This document shows, in pieces, positions 16,360 to 23,805 of a stretch of 64,000 nucleotides of DNA. Under the pieces are notes generated by a model. It did no database searches. It was not told the origin of the DNA and worked only from the letters and a program-made list of their open reading frames with translations. Source of the DNA: Nocardioides luteus (lineage in GTDB: Bacteria > Actinomycetota > Actinomycetes > Propionibacteriales > Nocardioidaceae); contig NZ_JADOVJ010000001.1 in NCBI RefSeq assembly GCF_015752315.1, forward strand, positions 4,642,501 through 4,706,500, read 5' to 3'. Numbering within the stretch: position 1 is the first letter of the stretch; each line of letters begins with the position of its first letter. The position numbers and the translations under genes are program-made.

Positions 16360-17897
16360 AACTCCTTGGGGCAGGTGTCGCCGGCGCAGTCGGCGTACTT
16401 CTTGCTCAGCGAGCGCAGCTCCGTCAGCTCGTCGGCGTACTCGGGGAGCAGCGCGAGCGAACGGATCTGGTAGGGGTCCTCGGCCAGGTCGTAGAGCTCT
16501 TCGCTGCCGTCGGAGAAGCGGGCGTAGGTCCAGTCGCCGAAGCGGATCCCGGAGTAGATCTGCTTGTGACCGTCGTTGACCCGCCACGCGGAGAGCGGGA
16601 TCACCCGGTTCTGAGCGGGCGCGGTGAGCCAGGGCATGAAGTTGACGCCGTCCTGGATCCGGCCCGGCTCGGCGCCGGCGATGGCCATGACCGTGGTGGC
16701 GATGTCGGGGTTGCCGACGCCGGTGGCCAGGCTGCGCCCGACCGGGATGCCCGGCCCCCGCAGGATCAGCGGGATCCGCTGCGTCTCGCGGTAGTGCATC
16801 AGCTTGCCGTTGATGTTGTGGCCGCCGGTCGTGTAGCCGTTGTCGGAGGAGAAGATGATGATGGTGTTGTCGAGCTGGCCGGTCGCCTGCAGACGGAGTA
16901 CGTGGCTGGCGACCGCCCGGTCGAGCGCCTGGACGGCCTCGACCCGCTGCTCGTGCGCGATCCGCAGCTCGGCGCGACCCTCCGCGTCGAAGAACTTGCG
17001 CGAGGCCGAGATCCGCGGCGCGTCGGTCGGCGTACGGAACATGTAGGGCAGGTCCGGCAGCTCGAGACCGTCGAAGGAGTGCTTGTCCTCGGCCGCCGGC
17101 CTGGTCGTGCTGGTGCCCTCGGGGTCGTCCGGCTCACCGGGGCCGCCATGGTGCGGCGCCACGTAGTTGAGCCACATGTACCACGGCTTCTCGGCGCGCT
17201 CCGGGGCGGAGATCATCTCGTTGGCCTGGTCCCGCATCACGTACGTCGTGTAGCGGTGGTAGGTCGTGAACTTGCCGTTGTGGTTGATCCGCGGCCGGAT
17301 GAAGTTGTAGGTCGACATGTCGGTCGTCGCCCGCCAGTCGGTCCACCCGGGAGGCACGTCCTTGGCCGTGCCGCGGAGGCCGTAGCCGTTGAGGTACTTG
17401 CCGGCGAAGAGCGTGTCGTAGCCGGCGTCCTGCAACGCCTCGGGCAGCGTGCCGATGTGGTTCATCGCCTCGTAGCCACCGCGTTCGCCGTTGATGGTCA
17501 CGGTGTGGTGGTTCTGGCTGTACTGCCCCGTCAGCAGCGACGCCCGGGCCGGGACGCAGATCGGCGTGGGCGCGATCGCCTCGGTCATCGAGGTGCCCTG
17601 CTCGGCCAGGAGGCTGCGGGTGTGGGGCATGAACTCGAGATCCTCGTAGGCGAGGTCGTCCGCCGTGATCATCAAGATGTTGGGCTTGGTCGAGTAGGGC
17701 GCCCACTCGGGCGTCTTCGTCGGTGTCGACGGCACCACGCCCTCCTCGGGAGCGATGCCGACGCGGGCGAAGGCGTTCCCTGCCAGCGTCCCCAACGACC
17801 CCAGCGGACCGGTCGAGTCGGGCATCACACCGAGCGCGATCGAGGAGCCCGCGAGCACGGCAACGGCCGCCACCGCCAATCGGGCGCGAGGCGCCAT
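16344..17897 (-). CDS. exported sulfatase (alkaline-phosphatase superfamily)
   Basis: A 517-residue sulfatase. The N-terminus MAPRARLAVAAVAVLAGSSI is a signal peptide, so the mature enzyme acts outside the membrane. The metal-binding start NILMITADDLAYEDL (D80, D81) is followed by the sulfatase signature PICVPARASLLTG, in which Cys114 is the residue to be oxidised to formylglycine. Further motifs are AGKYLNGYG, SSDNGYTTGGHN and KQIYSGIRFGDWTYARF. It is closest in style to arylsulfatase/N-sulfoglucosamine hydrolase-like enzymes; the real sulfate ester is unknown. Its 3' end overlaps the FGE gene on the other strand. A phosphatase is less likely because CxPxR is intact. Confidence 0.93.
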   Translation of the reverse strand: MAPRARLAVAAVAVLAGSSIALGVMPDSTGPLGSLGTLAGNAFARVGIAPEEGVVPSTPTKTPEWAPYSTKPNILMITADDLAYEDLEFMPHTRSLLAEQGTSMTEAIAPTPICVPARASLLTGQYSQNHHTVTINGERGGYEAMNHIGTLPEALQDAGYDTLFAGKYLNGYGLRGTAKDVPPGWTDWRATTDMSTYNFIRPRINHNGKFTTYHRYTTYVMRDQANEMISAPERAEKPWYMWLNYVAPHHGGPGEPDDPEGTSTTRPAAEDKHSFDGLELPDLPYMFRTPTDAPRISASRKFFDAEGRAELRIAHEQRVEAVQALDRAVASHVLRLQATGQLDNTIIIFSSDNGYTTGGHNINGKLMHYRETQRIPLILRGPGIPVGRSLATGVGNPDIATTVMAIAGAEPGRIQDGVNFMPWLTAPAQNRVIPLSAWRVNDGHKQIYSGIRFGDWTYARFSDGSEELYDLAEDPYQIRSLALLPEYADELTELRSLSKKYADCAGDTCPKEFYPAD

Positions 17898-18024
17898 CTA
17901 CTCTGCTCCCTCGGTCGTTCCCCGCGTCGTCTGTTTCCGTCCGGTTCCACTCCATACCGGACCGGGTTAACGTTACCGAAGGGGGCCTCGATGACCCCAA
18001 TGCCCGGCCGATGAGGAGACCCAG

Positions 18025-18495
18025 GTGAGCGAATCGCGCGAGAACTACGGCGACTACAGCGTCGACGACGAGGACCAGATCACCGGCGAGGACGCACTCT
18101 CCGGGGACGTCCTCGAGGGTGAGGTGCGCGACGAGCTCGACCACGGCATCGTCACCGCTGACCACTACTCCACCGACTACGGCAACACGCCGTGGGAGGA
18201 GGAGCACCGCGAGTGCATCGACCAGCGTCAGCACCAGGAGATCCCCGAGCCGGATCCCTACGCGGTCGAGTACGACGACGCCGAGGAGGCCGACGACCCC
18301 GACGGCCGCGAGGTCGGCAACAAACGAGCGGGCCGGCTGGTCGACCCCGACCAGGGTGGCGGCGAGGACACCGACTCCGAGGTCTACGGGATCGACGCCG
18401 GCATCGACGGCGCCGGGGCCTCCGCCGAGGAGGCGGCGATGCACATCATCGACGACGAGGACAACGATGAGGACGACGAGGAGGACTACAGCTAG
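18025..18495 (+). CDS. DUF5709 family acidic protein
   Basis: A 156-residue, highly acidic protein (many Asp/Glu, very few hydrophobic residues) matching DUF5709 as I recall it: YSVDDEDQITGEDALSGDVL near the N-terminus, YGNTPWEEEHRE in the middle and EEAAMHIIDDE near the end. It is probably unstructured and cytoplasmic; its function is unknown. The GTG start has AGGAG 7 nt upstream. It is divergent from the sulfatase, and its last bases overlap the 3' end of the VOC-family gene by 4 bp. Confidence 0.8.
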   Translation: MSESRENYGDYSVDDEDQITGEDALSGDVLEGEVRDELDHGIVTADHYSTDYGNTPWEEEHRECIDQRQHQEIPEPDPYAVEYDDAEEADDPDGREVGNKRAGRLVDPDQGGGEDTDSEVYGIDAGIDGAGASAEEAAMHIIDDEDNDEDDEEDYS

Positions 18496-18887
18496 GCGGT
18501 GAGGTCTTCGACCTCCAGCACGATCTCGACCTCGAACCCCTCCGAGCTCTCCAGGTAGAGCGCGGTGTGCTCGTCGCCGCCGGCGTGCGGGTAGCGGTCG
18601 GCGTACATCTCGTGCCAGCCGTGCTCCGTCGACGCCGCCCGCATCCGGTCGAGCACCTCCCGGCTCTCGACGGTGAAGGCGATGTGGTTCACGCCCGGCC
18701 TGAGCCGGTCCTGCGTGCCGTGCTGGTCCGTGGAGTGCTCCATGAAGACGTACGTCCCGTCCGGTGCCTCCCAGAAGTGACCCTTCTCCCCGGCCTCCCA
18801 GCCGAGCTCGCCGAAGAGCCAGCCCCACTCGCCCGAGGCGGTCTCGAAGTCGTCGACCCAGAGGTCCCAGTGGTGGATCGCCCGCAT
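18492..18887 (-). CDS. VOC/glyoxalase-superfamily protein
   Basis: A 131-residue single vicinal-oxygen-chelate domain. It begins MRAIHHWDLWVDDFETASGEW and has GTYVFMEHST, RPGVNHIAFTVESREVLDRM and the final beta strand HTALYLESSEGFEVEIVLE. The His of HHWD, the His of VNHIAF and the Glu of FEVEIV are positioned as metal ligands. Such proteins include glyoxalases, dioxygenases and resistance proteins; this one cannot be placed further. I chose the ATG at 18887, which has GGAGG 5 nt upstream, over a longer in-frame form starting at 18968. Confidence 0.85.
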   Translation of the reverse strand: MRAIHHWDLWVDDFETASGEWGWLFGELGWEAGEKGHFWEAPDGTYVFMEHSTDQHGTQDRLRPGVNHIAFTVESREVLDRMRAASTEHGWHEMYADRYPHAGGDEHTALYLESSEGFEVEIVLEVEDLTA

Positions 18888-18918
18888 GCCTGCCTCCAAG
18901 CCTTCGATCTGGTCCGGA

Positions 18919-19218
18919 CTAGCCCACGATCGCGACGTTCTTGACCTCGATGTCGTGTGCCTCTTCACCGTAGTTGTGCACGGCGGTGGCCATGGTCTCC
19001 AGCACGCTCGCGGCGCGGCCGGAGGCGTCGATCATCCTGCGTGCGGCCCGGTCCGCGGCCTGCTTCGAGCCCGTCTCGGCCGCCCACCCGGCGGTGATCC
19101 GGTCGACCTCGTCCATCAGGTCGGTGAAGAAGGTGCGCAGGTCCTCGGCGGCCGTCCTCAGGGTCGTCTCGAGGTCCTCGATGCTGGCTTCCTTGACGAT
19201 CAGGCTGTTGTCGCTCAT
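18919..19218 (-). CDS. WXG100-like small helical protein
   Basis: A 99-residue all-helical protein, about the size of ESAT-6/WXG100 proteins. It has a central turn with Trp (DRITAGWAAETGSKQAADRAAR) where WXG100 proteins have W-x-G between two long helices, and a second helix of conserved length. Its start overlaps the stop of the preceding gene by one base (TGATG), so the two are probably translated together, perhaps as a heterodimer like EsxA-EsxB. The glycine of the motif is missing. It is divergent from the toxin operon at 19636 and may be part of its secretion or chaperone set. No ESX secretion apparatus is in the window. Confidence 0.7.
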   Translation of the reverse strand: MSDNSLIVKEASIEDLETTLRTAAEDLRTFFTDLMDEVDRITAGWAAETGSKQAADRAARRMIDASGRAASVLETMATAVHNYGEEAHDIEVKNVAIVG

Positions 19219-19541
19219 CAGAGGGGCCCCAGTCGCTGCTGGAGGTCCGAGGCCTGGCTGTGGGCCTCGTGGACGATGTCGTTCTGGGTGGTGGCGTGCT
19301 GGATGTCGACGTCACGCAGTGCGGCGGCGTACTCCTGCATTAGGGTCCCCAGCCCACCGACCTTCTCGAACCAGGTCTGCAAAGACTCCACGAGGCCGCC
19401 CGCGGCGCTGCCCATCATCCCTGGGACCGAGCTCTCGATGTCGCCGGAGAGTGTGGTCAGCAGCTTCTCGAGATCGGCGATGCTGTCCTCGACGTGCGTG
19501 GCCGCAGCGGTCTGCTGCCCGAGTGTCAGTTGAATGTTCAC
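19218..19541 (-). CDS. WXG100-like small helical protein
   Basis: A 107-residue helical protein (MNIQLTLGQQTAAATHVEDS, then SLQTWFEKVGGLGTLMQEYAAAL) with two long helices around a Trp-containing turn (TWFEK). It resembles WXG100 proteins in size and layout but lacks the canonical W-x-G. The GTG start at 19541 has only a weak GGGGCG box. It overlaps the next gene by one base. Probable partner of the protein encoded at 18919 and part of the type VII-style toxin locus; this is inferred from context. Confidence 0.7.
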   Translation of the reverse strand: MNIQLTLGQQTAAATHVEDSIADLEKLLTTLSGDIESSVPGMMGSAAGGLVESLQTWFEKVGGLGTLMQEYAAALRDVDIQHATTQNDIVHEAHSQASDLQQRLGPL

Positions 19542-19635
19542 AGGCGCCCCAGGTTGTTTCGATGTGCCGGCGAGCGTGAGGCTACATTGTCCTCCGACGT
19601 ACGCGGTCCGGTACAGACTCGAAAGGCCTTGGTGG

Positions 19636-19971
19636 ATGCCCTCCTACGACTTCGAGGTGGACCTGGAGTCCTTGGCCAAGGCGGCGCAGGGACTGGCCGA
19701 GACGGTGCAGCTGTTCAAAGACAAGGACGTCGAGGACCTGGTGCCCTCCGAGGACGCGTGCGGCTCCGACGAGGTCTGGAGCGCGGTCGAGGAGTTCAAG
19801 GACCGCTGGGAGCGCGGCATGAACAACCTCTGCGAGGACGTCGGTGAGATGTCCGGCCGGATCGGGAAGATCGCGATGAACTACATCGAGCTCAACGAGA
19901 AGGGCACGGCCGAGATGGACAAGGCCAAGTCTGCCGCCACCGACCTCACCATCACCGGCGGCGGGAAGTAG
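19636..19971 (+). CDS. WXG100-like protein encoded directly before the toxin
   Basis: A 111-residue acidic helical protein (YDFEVDLESLAKAAQGLAET, EEFKDRWERGMNNLCEDVGE, INYIELNEKG-like end). The layout of two helices with DRWERG between them suggests a WXG100/ESX-like secretion partner or chaperone. The ATG at 19636 has AAAGG about 9 nt upstream. The toxin GTG follows only 3 nt after its stop codon, so the two are co-translated. Single-toxin T7SS loci usually have such a small helical protein just upstream of the effector. Confidence 0.75.
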   Translation: MPSYDFEVDLESLAKAAQGLAETVQLFKDKDVEDLVPSEDACGSDEVWSAVEEFKDRWERGMNNLCEDVGEMSGRIGKIAMNYIELNEKGTAEMDKAKSAATDLTITGGGK

Positions 19972-19974
19972 CCG

Positions 19975-21639
19975 GTGCCCGACTTCACCATCAAGGGCAA
20001 CCCCGGCGAGATCCGTTCGCGCGGTCAGACCTGCGCCGACAAGGGCAAGTTCTTCGATCAGACCGGCGACGCCCTCACCAAGATCGACACGCAGGGGTGG
20101 ATCGGCCGCGCCGCCGACAACTTCCGCGACGCGCACGACCGCGAGCCGAACCGGTGGTACGAGGCCGGCACCGGCTTCCGTGCCGCCGGCAACGCTCTGA
20201 TCGACTACGCCTCCGCGCTGGAGGTCGCCCAGCGGAACGCGGCCACTGCCAAGTCGGAGTACGAACGTGGCGAGGGTGTCACGACCCAGGCCAAGGCCGA
20301 CTACGCCGACTACTCGGCGCGCTTCGACCAGGCTCGCTCCGACGCCTTGGCCGGCGGAATGACCTATCCCTACACCAAGGACCCCTTCACCGACCCCGGC
20401 GCCGAGATCCGCTCCAGGGCACTGGAGATGTTCGAGACCGCGAAAGCCGACCTGAAGGTCGCCGCTTCGCGCTGCGCCCGGGAGGTACGCGTCGGCTGCA
20501 AGGACGCGCCCGAGAAGCGCAACTGGTTCGAGTCCGGGCTCGCCTTCGTCGGCGGCATCTTCGAGGGCGCCGGCGAAGCCATCTGGGACCTCGGCAAGAT
20601 GATCTACGACGTCTCGATCCTCCACGACATCATCGAGCTCGCCTCCGGTGACCTCACCCCCGAGGAGCTCGCCGCCCAGAAGTCGATGATGCTCGAGGAC
20701 GCCCAAGCCCTGTGGCAGGCCCTGCAGGACGACCCGCTCGAGTTCGGCAAGCAGCTCGGCAAGGGCCTGCTCGACTGGGACACCTGGGCCGACAACCCCG
20801 CCAAGGCCATCGGTCACCTCGTCCCCGACGCCGTCGCCGCGGTCTTCTCCGGCGGCACCGCCACCGTTGCGACCCGCGGCATCAAGGGCGGCGCCGACGC
20901 ACTCGACGCGCTCGGCGACATGACCAAGGGCCTGCGTGGTCTCGACAACCTCGACGGTCTCGGCGATGTCGGCAAGATCGACAACGCCATAGACGACCTC
21001 AGCGATCTGGGCAAGCTGGACAACCGGCTTCCCGAAGGTGCGTTTGACGACGCTCCTCCCCCACCCCAAGGACTGGGCCGGGCCCCGGACGACCCGGAGA
21101 TCCTCCAATGGGTCGACAACATGCACGAGAAGTACCCGGAGCTCTCCAAGGAGGAGATCCACGGGGTGTGGGACTACACCACCAACAAGGGCTACGACGA
21201 CATGAACGGCGCCCTCCGCAGCACCAACCCGACCCCGCCAGAGGTCCAGGCCCGCATCGACAACGCCGTAGCCGGTCTCGACCGGCTGCCCACTCACGAG
21301 GGCGTCACCTATCGAGGCACGAACCTGCCCGACTCGGTCGTCGACGAGATCGCGCGAACAGGCACCTACAGCGACAAGGCGTTCTCCAGCAGCTCGATGA
21401 ACGAGAGCGTCGCTCGGGACTTCATCAAGCCTTACGGCGACAATCCGACGTACATGAAGATCGACGGTCACTCGAGCAGCGACGTGCGTCCGTTCTCGGC
21501 TGCCCAACGCGAGGCCGAGTTCCTGTTCAAGCCCGACACGAAGTTCGAGGTGCTGCGGAACGAGGTCGTCGACGAGATCGAGATCGACGGCCAGATCTTG
21601 AGGAACGTACGAATCCTAGAGCTCCGGGAGCCACGATGA
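19975..21639 (+). CDS. T7SS-type polymorphic toxin with C-terminal ADP-ribosyltransferase domain
   Basis: A 554-residue effector. Residues 1-130 are a WXG-like secretion domain (GNPGEIRSRG, then GWIGRAADNFRD and long helices). Residues 180-350 are a Gly/Asp/Leu-rich linker. Residues 370-554 carry all the marks of an R-S-E class ADP-ribosyltransferase: WDYTTNKGYDDMNGALR (helical part), TYRGTNLP with Arg447, an FSSSS strand (470-474) in the STS position, and the catalytic E513-A-E515 (EAEFLF). E-x-E favours arginine as the target in this class. A small secretion partner lies upstream, and the next gene overlaps by ATGA and is the probable immunity protein. The GTG start follows the previous stop by 3 nt. 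Confidence 0.88.
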   Translation: MPDFTIKGNPGEIRSRGQTCADKGKFFDQTGDALTKIDTQGWIGRAADNFRDAHDREPNRWYEAGTGFRAAGNALIDYASALEVAQRNAATAKSEYERGEGVTTQAKADYADYSARFDQARSDALAGGMTYPYTKDPFTDPGAEIRSRALEMFETAKADLKVAASRCAREVRVGCKDAPEKRNWFESGLAFVGGIFEGAGEAIWDLGKMIYDVSILHDIIELASGDLTPEELAAQKSMMLEDAQALWQALQDDPLEFGKQLGKGLLDWDTWADNPAKAIGHLVPDAVAAVFSGGTATVATRGIKGGADALDALGDMTKGLRGLDNLDGLGDVGKIDNAIDDLSDLGKLDNRLPEGAFDDAPPPPQGLGRAPDDPEILQWVDNMHEKYPELSKEEIHGVWDYTTNKGYDDMNGALRSTNPTPPEVQARIDNAVAGLDRLPTHEGVTYRGTNLPDSVVDEIARTGTYSDKAFSSSSMNESVARDFIKPYGDNPTYMKIDGHSSSDVRPFSAAQREAEFLFKPDTKFEVLRNEVVDEIEIDGQILRNVRILELREPR

Positions 21640-22142
21640 CCGAGTCGGACAACACCAGGTACAGCTCCGGCAAGCCGAAGCCGCAGTGGCTGATCGACTT
21701 CGAGGCGGAGTCCAGAAAGTCCGGCGACAAGGCACGCGAACAGCTGCGTGCCGAGCTCGGCGACAACGTCGCCAAGGGCAAGGAGTGGCCCGCGCCGGCC
21801 CGCGGAACCTTCGAGATCCACCTGTTCGACGGCGCGTGGGTGCGGCTGTGGCATGAGCCGCACTCGATGGCCGGACGGATCAAGGGACTGCGCCGGGTCG
21901 CCGACGGTGGCTCCTTGGCCCTGTTGATGGACTTCGGCAACCGAGGCCTTCACGCCGCCCGCCCTGCCGACGGCTCGGCGTGGACCAACGACATCACGGC
22001 AGACGCGATCGCGACCGGCGCCCCGCAGACCGAGATCACCGTGTGGCTCGGTTTCGAGGATGCCGACGTCATCCCGCCCCCGGGCAACCTTCAGGTCGAG
22101 ACCTGGACGATGCGCACCGCGCCCCGTGTGGAGGCCCTGTGA
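21636..22142 (+). CDS. probable immunity protein for the ADP-ribosyltransferase toxin
   Basis: A 168-residue soluble protein that I do not recognise. The N-terminus is charged and probably flexible (SSGKPKPQWLIDFEAESRKS); the rest looks like mixed beta strands (GTFEIHLFDGAWVRLWHEPH, SLALLMDFGNRGLH, EITVWLGFEDADVIPPP). Its ATG overlaps the toxin stop codon (ATGA), the usual position and coupling for a cognate immunity gene. Function is inferred from position only. It also overlaps the next ORF by 4 nt. Confidence 0.65.
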   Translation: MTESDNTRYSSGKPKPQWLIDFEAESRKSGDKAREQLRAELGDNVAKGKEWPAPARGTFEIHLFDGAWVRLWHEPHSMAGRIKGLRRVADGGSLALLMDFGNRGLHAARPADGSAWTNDITADAIATGAPQTEITVWLGFEDADVIPPPGNLQVETWTMRTAPRVEAL

Positions 22143-22585
22143 ATCCCGAAGCCTTCCTCAAGACACTCGAGAAGCTGCCGCCGTTCCAGGGCGTCGTGTT
22201 CCGCGGCTGCCCGGCCGATGCCGAGTTTGTCCGCGACGGCCAGGTGACCGTGACCACCGGCTTCACCGCGACCACCCGCCGCCCGGACCTGGTCGCGAGC
22301 AGTGGGACGGTCTACGCCATCTACACGACCACCGCGCGCGAGATCTCCGCGTTCTCCGCGCAGAAGGACGAGTACGAGACGGTCGTCCTACCGGGCACCG
22401 CTCTCGCACTTGCCGAGACCCGGCGGCTCGCAGGCCTCGACGTACGCCTGGTCGTCGAGTTCACCCCCGGCCAGCAGATCCCACCCGAGACGGTCGAGTC
22501 CATCGCCACCACCGTCGAATCCTGGCTCGCCGACCTCACCCCGTCACCCGACCCGCGCCCCCGCTTCATCGGCGACATCGTCTGA
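22139..22585 (+). CDS. short ADP-ribosyltransferase-like protein (orphan toxin module?)
   Basis: A 148-residue protein that on inspection carries a compact ADP-ribosyltransferase pattern: VVFRGCP with Arg22, the strand GFTATT (41-46) in the STS position, and E78-Y-E80 (KDEYETVVLPGT), an E-x-E pair followed by the usual strand. It has no secretion domain and lacks the helical N-terminal part of the first toxin. It could be an orphan toxin tip, as often found downstream of polymorphic toxins, or a divergent ART-fold protein with another role. The GTG start overlaps the previous stop (GTGA). I am fairly sure of the gene but only moderately sure of the ART assignment. Confidence 0.65.
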   Translation: MNPEAFLKTLEKLPPFQGVVFRGCPADAEFVRDGQVTVTTGFTATTRRPDLVASSGTVYAIYTTTAREISAFSAQKDEYETVVLPGTALALAETRRLAGLDVRLVVEFTPGQQIPPETVESIATTVESWLADLTPSPDPRPRFIGDIV

Positions 22586-22625
22586 GCGCGCTCGACTTGT
22601 GTATCCCTGTAACTGAGCAGCTGCC

Positions 22626-23018
22626 GTGCGTACATCTGGAATCTACTTCGACTACGGAGGACACGAGTTCAAGCAGTTCTTCGCTGGTGACAACTGGGTA
22701 TGCGCCGCCATCTCCCGTCCGGACGAGAGCCGCTTTCCTGATGCCCTCGAGTTCGGCGAGACGAGGGGCCAACACTGGGTGAAACTGCCGAAGGCCACGA
22801 TCGAAGATCGACGCAAGATGACTGTCCACGCCACCTGGCGTGGAGCTGCAGTCACCGTCGATGCCCACGTCACCGAGTCGGAGGTTGTCCTGGGTTATGT
22901 CGGGCCTCCTCAGCGCGCAACCGACCTCGGTATGGATGGCGACCAGTACATGGGCTGGACGGTCATCGCTCCAGCCGACGAGCTCGAGAACTTGTCGATT
23001 GACATCAGAAGGCTTTGA
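22626..23018 (+). CDS. putative immunity-family protein, copy A
   Basis: A 130-residue protein of unknown family. It is clearly related to the product of 23286: both have PDALEFG/PDALEIG, then WVKLP/WLKLP, then VHATWRG/VDATWHG, then a GYVG/GYLG strand and a final EL-rich segment. The GC content of this stretch is visibly lower than that of the flanking genes, as is usual for immunity genes acquired with toxin cassettes. A GTG start at 22626 gives the longest form related to the paralogue; there is no clear ribosome-binding site. Immunity to one of the two ADP-ribosyltransferase modules is inferred from context. Confidence 0.6.
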   Translation: MRTSGIYFDYGGHEFKQFFAGDNWVCAAISRPDESRFPDALEFGETRGQHWVKLPKATIEDRRKMTVHATWRGAAVTVDAHVTESEVVLGYVGPPQRATDLGMDGDQYMGWTVIAPADELENLSIDIRRL

Positions 23019-23034
23019 GAGGGCTCCCGAACCG

Positions 23035-23274
23035 ATGGGCATTTTGATCGAGGGCACGAAGATCTTCGAGGACGAACAGTCGGTCGCGTACGCATTCGAC
23101 TGGCCTGGAGGCGAGCGATCTGGCGAAGTGCGGATCACCAAGACCGAAGTCGAAGCGGGTCTTCCTGCTGCTGGATCCGACCTGGAGCCAGCGGCGGCGA
23201 AAATCCTCTTGCGGGCGTGCAAGGATGCAAGAGCCACAGGAGTGTGGCCAGACAAAGTCATCTACGCTTCTTAG
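23035..23274 (+). CDS. small hypothetical protein between duplicated immunity-like genes
   Basis: A 79-residue ORF beginning MGILIEGTKIFEDEQSVAYAFDW and ending in a helix (AAAKILLRACKDARATGVW). No family is recognised. It lies between the two related immunity-like genes, 16 bp after the first, in the same low-GC stretch. It may be a third immunity or accessory gene, or the remains of a rearranged cassette. Confidence 0.5.
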   Translation: MGILIEGTKIFEDEQSVAYAFDWPGGERSGEVRITKTEVEAGLPAAGSDLEPAAAKILLRACKDARATGVWPDKVIYAS

Positions 23275-23285
23275 ATCGCTATGAG

Positions 23286-23696
23286 ATGAGACAACCCGGA
23301 TATTTCGCCCAGTACCACGGCATGGTGCATCGGGTGCCGTTTGTCGGCGCTGGTGAATGGGTAGCGATCACATCCCCCGTCGAACCCGATGAGATCGCCA
23401 CCGCCTATCCAGACGCGTTGGAGATCGGGGTCGGGCGAGACGACGTCCCTTGGCTGAAACTTCCGAGGTCGAGCTTGGAGCGCTACTTCATCGTTCGCGT
23501 CGATGCCACGTGGCACGGTGAACCGGTCTGGATCCAGGGAGTCGGCGAGAACGGCCTCGTCGGGATCGGCTACCTCGGATCAAGCGAATTCGGTCGGAAG
23601 CATGGACTCGTCGGGCAGGAACGGGAGGGATACTTCGGCGAAGTTCCTGAAGTGGAGCTTCGCGACATCAAGGTGACCGAAAAGGATTTGCTGTAG
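23286..23696 (+). CDS. putative immunity-family protein, copy B
   Basis: A 136-residue protein homologous to the product of 22626 (PDALEIG, WLKLPRSSLERY, VRVDATWHGEPV, LVGIGYLG, VELRDIKV). I chose the ATG at 23286, which gives MRQPGYFAQYHG and ends the similarity to copy A at the right place; an earlier in-frame codon at 23217 would overlap the previous gene. Divergent tandem copies of immunity genes are common where toxin tips are exchanged. The function is inferred. Confidence 0.6.
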   Translation: MRQPGYFAQYHGMVHRVPFVGAGEWVAITSPVEPDEIATAYPDALEIGVGRDDVPWLKLPRSSLERYFIVRVDATWHGEPVWIQGVGENGLVGIGYLGSSEFGRKHGLVGQEREGYFGEVPEVELRDIKVTEKDLL

Positions 23697-23805
23697 TAGC
23701 GCAGCAAACCTGCCGCCAGCGTTACGGGCGCCTGTGATCAACCGCGACGATGTCGCTCGAGGAACTCGTTCGCAAACACGCACAGCACCATGTGAGGATC
23801 GGGGC

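Noticed and set aside
17968..17975. TAACGTTA palindrome between the sulfatase and the DUF5709 gene
   Set aside because: Only 8 bp, with no extension into the flanks; too short to support as an operator.
18496..23700. Toxin island as part of a prophage or integrated element
   Set aside because: No integrase, phage structural gene, tRNA target or direct-repeat attachment sites were seen at its borders.
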